In this document: positions 25,796 through 32,796 of the stretch, in pieces
How the letters are laid out: every line of letters starts with the position of its first letter
Numbering within the stretch: the first letter of the stretch is position 1
Source: Alloalcanivorax xenomutans
Lineage (GTDB): Bacteria > Pseudomonadota > Gammaproteobacteria > Pseudomonadales > Alcanivoracaceae
Assembly: GCF_900217905.1 (NCBI RefSeq)
Contig: NZ_OBMO01000009.1
Span: 117,347 to 181,346, forward strand
Reading direction: 5' to 3'
DNA length: 64,000 nucleotides
The notes under the pieces: generated by a model
Seen by the model: the letters and a program-made list of their open reading frames with translations, nothing else
What the model was told of the DNA's origin: nothing
Database searches by the model: none
Made by a program: the position numbers and the translations under genes

Positions 25796-26749
25796 CTACT
25801 CGTCCCAGAGATTCTCCAGGGTGTAGGGACTGCCCGGCTGTGCCCAATTGGCGCCGGATACGTAACGGCGGTGTTTATCCAGGGCGGCGATGCGATCCAT
25901 ATCACCGTCGTCCAGTTCCAGGTCGGCGGCGGCCAGGTTCTGGCGCAGGCGTTCGGGATTCACCGATTTGGGAATCACCGCGGTGCCCCGTTGCGTGGCC
26001 CAGCGAATCAACACCTGAGCGGGGCTGGCCTGATGCCGTTCGGCGATCTCCACAATCACCGGATCTTCCAGCAACACCGGTTCATCGGCGGCCTTGAACG
26101 CCTCCGGCCGGTCAAAGGAGCCCAATGGCGAATAGGCGGTCAGATGAACACCGTTGGCGTGGCAAAACGCCAGCATGCTGTTCTGTTGCAGGTAGGGGTG
26201 CAGTTCAATCTGGTTCATGGCCGGTTTGATCCGCGCCGTTTCCAGCAGCGCTTGCAGCTTCCTTATGCTGAAATTGGACACGCCGATGTGACGGGTCAGG
26301 CCCTCATCGACCAGGGTCTCCAGGGCAGCCCAGGTGGCGGCTATCGGGCGCTCTTCCAGCGACAACAGATCTTCTCCGCTATTGGGGAAAACCACACCGG
26401 GTTTATGCGCTACCGGCCAGTGGATCAGATACAGGTCCAGATAATCCAACCCCAGGTCGGACAGTGTTTGCCGCAACGCCGGCGCCACGTCTTCCGGAGC
26501 ATGGGCGCTGTTCCATAATTTCGAGGTGATCCATAATTCCTCACGGCGCACTTCGCCCGCGCTCAGCGCCTCGTTCAATGCCTGGCCCACTTCTTTTTCA
26601 TTGCCATAAATGTGGGCGCAATCGATATGGCGATAACCGGCACGGATGGCTTCGCGCACCGCCTGATGGACCTCTCCGGGCTGGGACTTCCAGGTACCCA
26701 GACCGATAATGGGCAGGGTGTCGCCGTTCTCAAAAGCAAGCGTTTGCAT
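25796..26749 (-). CDS. Aldo/keto reductase
   Basis: The 317-residue TIM-barrel enzyme has GYRHIDCAHIYGNEKEVGQAL (catalytic Asp/Tyr), TSKLWNSAH (Lys), YLIHWPV (His), and IPKSVNPERLRQNL for NADPH phosphate binding. It reduces aldehydes or ketones, with a wide range in this family (AKR). ATG 26749 is the proper start; upstream in-frame sequence overlaps the leader. Divergent from the phospholipase D gene. Confidence 0.93.
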   Translation of the reverse strand: MQTLAFENGDTLPIIGLGTWKSQPGEVHQAVREAIRAGYRHIDCAHIYGNEKEVGQALNEALSAGEVRREELWITSKLWNSAHAPEDVAPALRQTLSDLGLDYLDLYLIHWPVAHKPGVVFPNSGEDLLSLEERPIAATWAALETLVDEGLTRHIGVSNFSIRKLQALLETARIKPAMNQIELHPYLQQNSMLAFCHANGVHLTAYSPLGSFDRPEAFKAADEPVLLEDPVIVEIAERHQASPAQVLIRWATQRGTAVIPKSVNPERLRQNLAAADLELDDGDMDRIAALDKHRRYVSGANWAQPGSPYTLENLWDE

Positions 26750-26944
26750 GGAGTGACTCCTTGGCCTGTGTTGTCGTCCCGTTGGTTGGGAGCACGCCCG
26801 CCGCTGGCGGGCGGTGAAAGGTAAAAAAGGAAGGTGTTCCAGGTTAGACGAGAGACGTTGTTTTTTGAATGTGGCTTTATGGGGAATCGTTGCCTGATTC
26901 TGCTTGATGTTGTGCGGCCAATTATGACGAAAGGAGAGTGACCT

Positions 26945-28522
26945 TTGACCAGATTTGCGAGGCCTGGGGTGATGGCGGGCCATGGGGTATGGGGCTTGGC
27001 GTTGATCATCTTGCTGTCGGTCCTGGCCGGGTGCGCCGGCTTGCCTTCCCTGGAAGGACGTACCGCCAGCGTGGCGCTGTCTCCGGAGTATGCGCGAACT
27101 TCCGCCATGGGGAAGATTATCGCGCCGCTGGTGGACGCCCACCCTGGCGACAGCGGCATCCATGCCCTGGTTGATGCGCGGGAGGCCTTTGCCGCTCGCA
27201 TGCTGCTGGCGGACGCCGCTGAGCACACTCTGGATATCCAGTATTACATCTGGCACGCCGACATCACCGGGACACTGCTGTTCGAGGCGCTGCACCGGGC
27301 CGCCGATCGTGGCGTTCGGGTCCGGTTACTGCTGGATGACAATAACACGGTTGGGCTGGATGAGATTTTGTCGGCTCTGGATGCCCATCCCAATATCGAG
27401 GTGCGGCTGTTCAACCCCTTTGTTTTGCGTTGGCCACGGGCCCTGGGTTTTATTACGGATTTCTCCAGGGCCAACCGGCGCATGCACAACAAGTCCTTCA
27501 CGGTGGACAATCAGGTGACGGTGGTGGGCGGGCGCAATGTGGGGGACGAGTACTTCGGTGCCACCGATGGCCCATTGTTCGCGGATCTGGACGTGCTCGC
27601 CATCGGGCCGGTGGTGAACGATGTATCCGTTGACTTTGATCGCTACTGGGCCAGCCGTTCCTCCTATCCCGCCGACCTGATTCTGTCGGATAAGCCGGTT
27701 CCCGACCTGCAGGCGCTGACGACGTCGGCATCGCGCTTGGAAAGAACCCGCAAAGCCGACGCCTATATACGTGCCTTGAAACAATCCAGGCTGGTGACTC
27801 AGTTGCGTAATGGCAACCTGCCGTTCGAATGGGCGGCAACCCGGATGGTCTCGGACGATCCCGCCAAGGGGCTGGGTGAGGCGGCGCCGGAGGGGCTTCT
27901 GATGGCACAACTGTCGGAGGTCATTGGCACACCCGCTGCCAGCCTGGAACTGGTTTCACCGTATTTCGTGCCGACCGCCGCCGGGGTAGAGGCGTTTACC
28001 GCTCTGGCCGAGAGTGGCGTTGATATCCGGGTGCTCACCAACTCTCTGGAAGCCACGGACGTATCGGCGGTGCACGCCGGGTACGCAAAGAGACGCAAGG
28101 ATCTGTTGTCCGCCGGTATCCAGTTGTATGAAATGCGGGCCACCGCGGACAGTGTGGAACGCAATAAAAGCGCGGGCCCGTTTGGCAGCTCCGGCTCCAG
28201 CCTGCATGCCAAGACCTTCGCCGTGGACCAGGAGCGGGTGTTCGTTGGCTCTTTTAACTTCGATCCGCGCTCCGCCAATCTCAACACCGAGTTGGGATTT
28301 GTCATTGAAAGTCCGGTTCTGGCCAAAGCAGTGGCACACGCCTTTGCAACGCGGGTTCCGGAAGGCGCCTACCAGGTAAAACTGGACCAAAGCGGTGATC
28401 TGTACTGGGTGGAAGAATTCGCGGAGGGTGAGCGGCTTTATCGCAAGGAGCCCGGGGTAGGGGTGGTCAAACGCTGGGGGGTGTCACTGTTGTCCTGGTT
28501 GCCGATCGAGTGGTTGCTATGA
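26945..28522 (+). CDS. Phospholipase D family lipoprotein, ClsC (YmdC)-like
   Basis: The 525-residue protein has a lipoprotein signal (LSVLAGC, lipid Cys30) and two HKD motifs: HNKSFTVDNQVTVVGGRN starting at His181 and HAKTFAVDQERVFVGSFNF near residue 420. Length and layout match ClsC (YmdC), which in E. coli makes cardiolipin from phosphatidylglycerol and phosphatidylethanolamine with YmdB. TTG 26945 is preceded by GGAGAG and gives the signal peptide. It lies in the outer or inner membrane facing the periplasm. Whether it synthesises or hydrolyses phospholipid here is not known. Confidence 0.85.
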   Translation: MTRFARPGVMAGHGVWGLALIILLSVLAGCAGLPSLEGRTASVALSPEYARTSAMGKIIAPLVDAHPGDSGIHALVDAREAFAARMLLADAAEHTLDIQYYIWHADITGTLLFEALHRAADRGVRVRLLLDDNNTVGLDEILSALDAHPNIEVRLFNPFVLRWPRALGFITDFSRANRRMHNKSFTVDNQVTVVGGRNVGDEYFGATDGPLFADLDVLAIGPVVNDVSVDFDRYWASRSSYPADLILSDKPVPDLQALTTSASRLERTRKADAYIRALKQSRLVTQLRNGNLPFEWAATRMVSDDPAKGLGEAAPEGLLMAQLSEVIGTPAASLELVSPYFVPTAAGVEAFTALAESGVDIRVLTNSLEATDVSAVHAGYAKRRKDLLSAGIQLYEMRATADSVERNKSAGPFGSSGSSLHAKTFAVDQERVFVGSFNFDPRSANLNTELGFVIESPVLAKAVAHAFATRVPEGAYQVKLDQSGDLYWVEEFAEGERLYRKEPGVGVVKRWGVSLLSWLPIEWLL

Positions 28523-28575
28523 CGAAAGCAACGTTTATGCCTCGGACCGTGACAACACATAATTGAACAGGCCCC

Positions 28576-28604
28576 AAAAAAAGAGGGGCCATCGGGCCCC
28601 TCTT
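28576..28604. terminator. Bidirectional intrinsic terminator lying inside the small ORF after rtcB
   Basis: AAGAGGGGCC (28581-28590) and GGCCCCTCTT (28595-28604) form a 10-bp GC-rich stem with loop ATCG. On the minus strand it is followed by a run of seven T, making a strong terminator for the rtcB operon; on the plus strand it follows the phospholipase gene by about 60 bp with a weaker U-rich tail. It lies within the reading frame that starts at 28764, before that frame's stop codon. Confidence 0.85.
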
Positions 28605-28764
28605 CGTTCTCCTCTTCCTGTTGCCAATCATCGTAGTCCTCCAGGGCATCCCGCCAGTCCAGGCGCGGGCGCATCGTCTGCCGGCCGGGCTGGTGGGGAC
28701 CGCCCTTGCGCATCAGCGGATTGCAGGCCGCCGGATTGCGCATCGGTTTACGCATCTTCTTCAT
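28576..28764 (-). CDS. Small protein encoded without a stop codon before the terminator (non-stop ORF after rtcB)
   Basis: ATG 28764 has an excellent site (AGGAGAACGAT) and starts 21 bp after rtcB. The frame encodes MKKMRKPMRNPAACNPLMRK, then a Gly/His/Pro-rich and finally acidic stretch (DWRDALEDYDDWQQEEENEE). It then runs straight through the intrinsic terminator at about residue 57-64. The formal stop codon (28438) lies beyond it, antisense to the phospholipase gene, so the normal transcript should lack a stop. In E. coli the rescue factor ArfA is controlled in just this way by tmRNA. The protein lacks the ArfA KGKGSY motif, and I do not recognise its family. Confidence 0.6.
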
Positions 28765-28785
28765 ATCGTTCTCCTGTCGCGGGTT

Positions 28786-29976
28786 TCAGCCTTTTACACA
28801 CAACACTTGTTTCAGCGTGTGCACGATGTCGACCAGGTCGGTTTGATCCGCCATGACCTGATCGATGTCCTTGTAGGCGCCGGGGATCTCATCCAGCACG
28901 CCTTTGTCCTTGCGGCATTCCACGCCCCGGGTTTGGGCTTCCAGGTCGGAGCGGTTGAACCGCCGCTTCGCCTCGCTCCGGCTCATGGTGCGACCGGCAC
29001 CGTGGGAGCAGGAGCAGAACGATTCGGCATTGCCCTTGCCACGAACAATGTAGGAGCGGGTGCCCATGCTGCCCGGAATGATCCCGAGCTGATCCCGGGC
29101 AGCGGCAATGGCGCCTTTGCGGGTCAGGAACAGGTCCTGGCCAAAATGCGTCTCCCGCGCCACGTAGTTATGGTGGCAATTAATTGCTTCCTTGCTGACC
29201 TGAAACGGCGGCAGCAAAGGGCGCAGCGCTTCCACCACCAGCCGCATCATCTCCCGGCGGTTGGCCAGCGCATAATCCTGTGCCCATTCCACCGCGTGCA
29301 CGTAGTCATCGAAATGCTCCGCGCCCTCCTGAAAGTAGGCCAGGTCTCGATCCGGCAAATGCAGCTGGTGCCGTTGCGCGTCCTTGCGCGCCAGGCTGAT
29401 GAAGTAGCGGCCGATTACATTGCCGATGCCCCGGCTGCCGGAGTGCAGCATCACCCACACCGCCTGATTTTCATCCAGGCAGAGTTCGATGAAGTGGTTG
29501 CCGCCGCCCAGGGTGCCCAATTGGCGTGCCCAGACATGAGGCTTCTGCATCTTGGCGATGCCCGGGTGCCGGCCGATGATTCGGTCCAGCCCCGCATCGA
29601 GCTGATTCACCGCCTTGCGCTGCACGGTGGGCTTGTCGTGATGATTGAAGCCCACCGGTACCGCCTTCTCAACGGCGCCGCGCAGCCGGCGAAGATCATC
29701 CGGCAGATCGGCGGCTTTCAATGTCAGGCGTACCGCGTTCATGCCACAGCCGATGTCCACCCCGACGGCGGCGGGAATGATGGCCCCGGCGGTGGGGATC
29801 ACCGAACCCACGGTGGCGCCGATGCCGGCGTGCACGTCGGGCATGGCGGCCACGTGGTGGTGAATGATCGGCAGCTGCGCGATGTTGATTAATTGGTTCA
29901 AGGCTCCGTGTTCGATCTGATCGGTGTAGATCTTGATCGGCACCCGGCCTTTGTTGATCACTTGTTTGACTGGCAT
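28786..29976 (-). CDS. rtcB: RNA-splicing ligase RtcB
   Basis: The 396-residue protein aligns with E. coli RtcB nearly throughout: AVGVDIGCGMNAVRLTL (metal-binding Asp/Cys), GTLGGGNHFIELCLDE, MLHSGSRGIGN, INCHHNYV, SFCSCSHGAGRTMSR (the guanylylated His) and the end TLKQVLCVKG. It joins RNA 2',3'-cyclic phosphate or 3'-phosphate ends to 5'-OH ends with GTP and Mn(II), repairing cleaved tRNA or rRNA. ATG 29976 has GGAAGGACACC upstream. Neither rtcA nor rtcR is present; control seems to come from the leader described upstream. Confidence 0.95.
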   Translation of the reverse strand: MPVKQVINKGRVPIKIYTDQIEHGALNQLINIAQLPIIHHHVAAMPDVHAGIGATVGSVIPTAGAIIPAAVGVDIGCGMNAVRLTLKAADLPDDLRRLRGAVEKAVPVGFNHHDKPTVQRKAVNQLDAGLDRIIGRHPGIAKMQKPHVWARQLGTLGGGNHFIELCLDENQAVWVMLHSGSRGIGNVIGRYFISLARKDAQRHQLHLPDRDLAYFQEGAEHFDDYVHAVEWAQDYALANRREMMRLVVEALRPLLPPFQVSKEAINCHHNYVARETHFGQDLFLTRKGAIAAARDQLGIIPGSMGTRSYIVRGKGNAESFCSCSHGAGRTMSRSEAKRRFNRSDLEAQTRGVECRKDKGVLDEIPGAYKDIDQVMADQTDLVDIVHTLKQVLCVKG

Positions 29977-30045
29977 GGTGTCCTTCCGGTATTGCTTCGC
30001 GGTCCGTGTCCGCTTCCTTGTTGCGTCTTCCACCATGCCATAACG

Positions 30046-30080
30046 AAAAAACCCTGATGAACAGGGTCCACCAGGGTTTT
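30046..30080 (-). terminator. Leader terminator ahead of rtcB
   Basis: On the minus strand AAAACCCTG (30080-30072) pairs with CAGGGTTTT (30056-30048), followed by a U6 tract, an intrinsic terminator 70 nt before the rtcB start. An alternative shorter stem uses CCCTG (30066-30062) with the same CAGGG arm. Being upstream of the gene, it must be bypassed for rtcB expression. Confidence 0.75.
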
Positions 30081-30090
30081 CGGCAGGCCG

Positions 30091-30132
30091 CTGGAAGACG
30101 TTGTCGCGCCTTCCAGTGGTCTCAGGAAGGCG
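30091..30132 (-). promoter_or_regulatory. Two mutually exclusive hairpins in the rtcB leader
   Basis: Hairpin A: CGCCTTCC (30132-30125) with GGAAGGCG (30114-30107), 10-nt loop. Hairpin B: CTGGAAG (30116-30110) with CTTCCAG (30097-30091). They share the GGAAG segment, so only one can form. The first arm of A begins 3 nt after the leader stop codon, where a terminating ribosome would cover it. The link from these to the terminator is not evident by eye. Confidence 0.65.
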
Positions 30133-30134
30133 TT

Positions 30135-30167
30135 TTAGCGCTGTGAGCTCTTAAGCTGTGATTTCAT
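30135..30167 (-). CDS. Ten-codon leader peptide ORF of the rtcB operon
   Basis: ATG 30167 is preceded by GGGAGG four bases away and encodes MKSQLKSSQR, ending TAA at 30137-30135. It lies about 40 nt after a good promoter and upstream of overlapping hairpins and a terminator, as leader peptides do in translation-sensing attenuators. The Shine-Dalgarno segment AACAGGG is complementary over 7 bp to CCCTGTT in the terminator loop (30066-30060). Confidence 0.6.
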   Translation of the reverse strand: MKSQLKSSQR

Positions 30168-30211
30168 GGGGCCTCCCTGTTAATGTCGGGTTGATAGCAA
30201 TGAGGATGCGA

Positions 30212-30239
30212 ATAATACGCCGCCTGGGCGGCGACGCAA
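30212..30239 (-). promoter_or_regulatory. Promoter of the rtcB leader with internal dyad
   Basis: On the minus strand -35 TTGCGT (30239-30234) and -10 TATTAT (30217-30212) are separated by 16 bp. The spacer is fully occupied by a palindrome of CGCCGC and GCGGCG around a 4-base centre (30218-30233). A repressor or activator probably binds there. Transcription would begin near 30205. Confidence 0.6.
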
Positions 30240-30275
30240 CCCCCCTTGTCCTTGATTCGTGAAGAGGCCCCAAAA

Positions 30276-30906
30276 GTGTATCAGCCCCGTGCCTTTCGAC
30301 AGACAGACGCCACCGCCCTGGACGATCTTATCCGGGACTTTCCGTTCGCTACTCTGGTGATTGAACAAGAGGGGCTGGCCGCCAATCATCTGCCACTGCT
30401 GTTGCGGCGACGTGGTGACGGCCGGGCCACACTGGTGGGGCATCTGGCTCGAGCCAATCCTATGTGCGACGAAGGATTCGAACCAGTATCGGCTCTGGCT
30501 ATCTTTCATGGCCCACAAGGCTATATCTCTCCCAATTGGTACCCCAGCAAGGCCCGGGATGGCCGGGCAGCGCCAACATGGAATTACGCGGTGGTGCATG
30601 TGCGCGGCACACTCACACTGGAGCACGATCCGCGCTGGCTGAGGGCCCTGTTGAATCAGCTGACCGATCATATGGAATCGGGATTCGACCCCCCCCTGGC
30701 GATTGCAGGATGCACCGGAGGATTATTTGGCGCGGATGATTGCGGCCACTGTCGGTGTGCGTCTGGAGGTACGGGAGATCGAAGGCAAATGGAAGCTCAG
30801 TCAGAACCAGCCGGAGGAGAACCAGAAAGGCGTGATCTCCGGGCTCGGGCGGGACCGCCAGCCGGAGCTGGCGGCCTGGGTGGAGAAGGTCACGGCTGGC
30901 GGCTGA
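30276..30906 (+). pseudogene. paiB: paiB-like FMN-binding regulator with a poly-C frameshift
   Basis: The first frame reads YQPRAFRQTDATALDDLIRD ... GYISPNWYPSK ... PTWNYAVVHVRG, typical of PaiB (FMN-binding negative transcriptional regulator). At a run of eight C (30689-30696) the match moves to another frame, which continues WRLQDAPEDYLARM ... IEGKWKLSQNQPEENQKGVI to a stop at 30904-30906. Seven C would restore one frame of about 209 residues. The GTG at 30276 matches the family N-terminus. It is a broken gene, a phase-variable gene or a sequencing error. Confidence 0.8.
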
Positions 30907-30939
30907 GCCGCTTCTCTGGACGGTCGATCAATGCACCAG

Positions 30940-31320
30940 CTACCGCCAGATCAATTGCAATCCCATTGTCAGCATCACCACCCAGGTGATGACGATGCCG
31001 CTCTGGCGGCCCAGGTTGACGGTGGAAGGGCGCGCCAGGCCCCAGGCGTGAAGCAGACGTCCGATGAATAGGCCGGATCCATAGAGGTGAAGGAGTGTGG
31101 CGCTGGTGCCCAGATTCTCCAGAACAGCCAGGCCAATCAGAACAATGGGAACATACTCAGTGGCATTGCCATGGGCGCGAACCGCCTTCTGGAGTGACGG
31201 GTTGCCGCCATCACCAAGTGAGACGTGGCCGCTTAGCCGGTTGCGAACCACGTTCGCGGCCAGGGCCAGTAGTAACAATATAAACAGCCCGCTGTAGAGA
31301 GCGGTGATGGTGAGACTCAT
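30940..31320 (-). CDS. MAPEG family membrane protein
   Basis: The 126-residue protein has four membrane helices and the MAPEG signature region RAHGNATEYVPIVLIGLAVLE, followed by HLYGSGLFIGRLLHAWGL. MAPEG proteins are membrane glutathione transferases/peroxidases. Bacterial members act on hydrophobic electrophiles, though many are uncharacterised. It lies convergent to paiB. Confidence 0.9.
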   Translation of the reverse strand: MSLTITALYSGLFILLLLALAANVVRNRLSGHVSLGDGGNPSLQKAVRAHGNATEYVPIVLIGLAVLENLGTSATLLHLYGSGLFIGRLLHAWGLARPSTVNLGRQSGIVITWVVMLTMGLQLIWR

Positions 31321-31542
31321 GGATTCACTCCGATTGGGTTCCGTTGGCGGATGATAGAACGATGGTCATTGAAACCGTCAGTTATTTCGGGCCTATAGTG
31401 GGCCTCAGCCGCCCGCTGCTCTGGAAGCCATGAAGGGGATGGGTTGGGTCAAGCGATGTGACATACTATAAGGTTTGTCCGCGATTGAATTTTGCCGCGC
31501 CGAGTATCTCGGTATAAGCTGAGTAGATAAATTTGAATGCTG

Positions 31543-31557
31543 TTCCGCTATGCGGAA
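31543..31557. promoter_or_regulatory. IclR-like palindrome before the TAXI-TRAP operon
   Basis: TTCCGC-TAT-GCGGAA is a perfect 6-bp-arm palindrome 49 bp before the binding-protein start. It shares spacer TAT and the CGC/GCG core with the 27-bp palindrome at 47569-47595. Likely operator for the IclR regulator encoded at 34999 or a relative. Confidence 0.55.
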
Positions 31558-31605
31558 TGCATAAGCCATTTTATTACAACAACAGTGAATCGGGAGAGCA
31601 CACTG

Positions 31606-32775
31606 ATGGGTGTTTTGAAGTCGACCTCCATTCTTTTTTCCGCCCTTGTTACAGGCTCTTTGATGGTTTCAGGCAGCGCTTTGGCCGCCGAGGACGTCAA
31701 ATTGCCCAAAACTGTCGCCATGACCGCTTACGGCACGGGATCCGGCGGTTACACACAGATGGTGTCGATCGGTAATCTGCTGAAGAACGAGTATGGAGTT
31801 TCTGTCCGTATTCTGCCTGGTGAAAATGATGTATCGCGGATGACACCGTTACGTACCGGCCGGGTGCCGATGTGCGCCTGCGGTATTGCCAGTTACTACG
31901 GTTCGGAAGGGGTGCTGATGTTCGCCAGCAAGGAATGGGGGCCCCAGCCGATCCGTGTGATCGCGACTTCCACCGCCAGCTTCGGTCTGGGCCTGGCGGT
32001 GGCAGGTGATCTTGATGTAAAGACTCCGGCGGACCTGAAAGGCCGGAAGGTGTCATATATCCGTGGCGATGACGCAAATAATCTTGGTACCGAGGCCTAT
32101 CTGGCATTTGGTGGTCTTACCTGGGATGACGTTGAGAAAGTGGAGTTCCCCGGCTATGCCCGCACCTTTGACGGGGTTGTTGCCGGGCAAAGTGATACCG
32201 CCTTCACCATGACGGTGACTCCGGTGGCGCAGCAGTTGGCTGCCAGTCCTCGCGGTATCAACTGGCCGACTCTGGACCCGAATGATAAGGAGGGCTGGGA
32301 CCGCCTTAAGGCGGTTGCGCCGTATTTCCAGTCCCACAAGGTGACGTCCGCTGCGGGGCTTGGAGAAGGCGAGATGTGGCAGGGTGCCACCTACCCCTAT
32401 CCGATTCTGGTCAGCAATGCGGATGAAAAATCCGGTTTGGCCGGTTCCTTGGTCAAGGTACTGATTGAAGACTACGACAAGTTCAAGGACGCGGCGCCGG
32501 GCAACGCCGGTTACGCCTTGGAAAACCAGAACATGCAGTGGGTGATTCCGTTTCACGACGAGGTGGTGGCTTACTACAAGGAGATCGGTCACTGGACCGA
32601 CGAGATGCAGGCGCATCAGGATCGATTGGTGGAGCGTCAGGGGATCCTGCAAAAGACCTGGAAGGCTTATACCGAAGGCAATCCCCCGGAAGATGACGAG
32701 GCATTCCGCAAAGGATGGATGGAAGCCCGGGCCAAGGCATTGGAAGCAGCAGGTATGAACCCGGTATTCCGTTAA
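31606..32775 (+). CDS. TAXI family TRAP transporter solute-binding protein
   Basis: The 389-residue periplasmic protein has a signal peptide (about 1-28, ending ALAA-ED) and a TAXI-type two-lobe fold (TAYGTGSGGYTQMVSIGNLL, VRILPGENDVSRMTPLRTGR). ATG 31606 is chosen because GGGAGAG precedes it and the signal peptide starts there. It hands substrate to the fused DctQM permease encoded 21 bp downstream. TAXI substrates are mostly unknown; some relatives bind dicarboxylates or glutamate. Confidence 0.9.
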   Translation: MGVLKSTSILFSALVTGSLMVSGSALAAEDVKLPKTVAMTAYGTGSGGYTQMVSIGNLLKNEYGVSVRILPGENDVSRMTPLRTGRVPMCACGIASYYGSEGVLMFASKEWGPQPIRVIATSTASFGLGLAVAGDLDVKTPADLKGRKVSYIRGDDANNLGTEAYLAFGGLTWDDVEKVEFPGYARTFDGVVAGQSDTAFTMTVTPVAQQLAASPRGINWPTLDPNDKEGWDRLKAVAPYFQSHKVTSAAGLGEGEMWQGATYPYPILVSNADEKSGLAGSLVKVLIEDYDKFKDAAPGNAGYALENQNMQWVIPFHDEVVAYYKEIGHWTDEMQAHQDRLVERQGILQKTWKAYTEGNPPEDDEAFRKGWMEARAKALEAAGMNPVFR

Positions 32776-32796
32776 CCGACGCATAGGTAGTAAACG

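Noticed and set aside
28438..28575. Treating the frame beyond the terminator as the true C-terminus of the small protein after rtcB
   Set aside because: This part lies antisense to the phospholipase gene and beyond a strong terminator, and has no distinct character. The functional protein probably ends near the hairpin.
28621..29892. A 423-codon plus-strand frame
   Set aside because: It lies antisense to rtcB, whose sequence is unmistakable. It is a codon-bias shadow.
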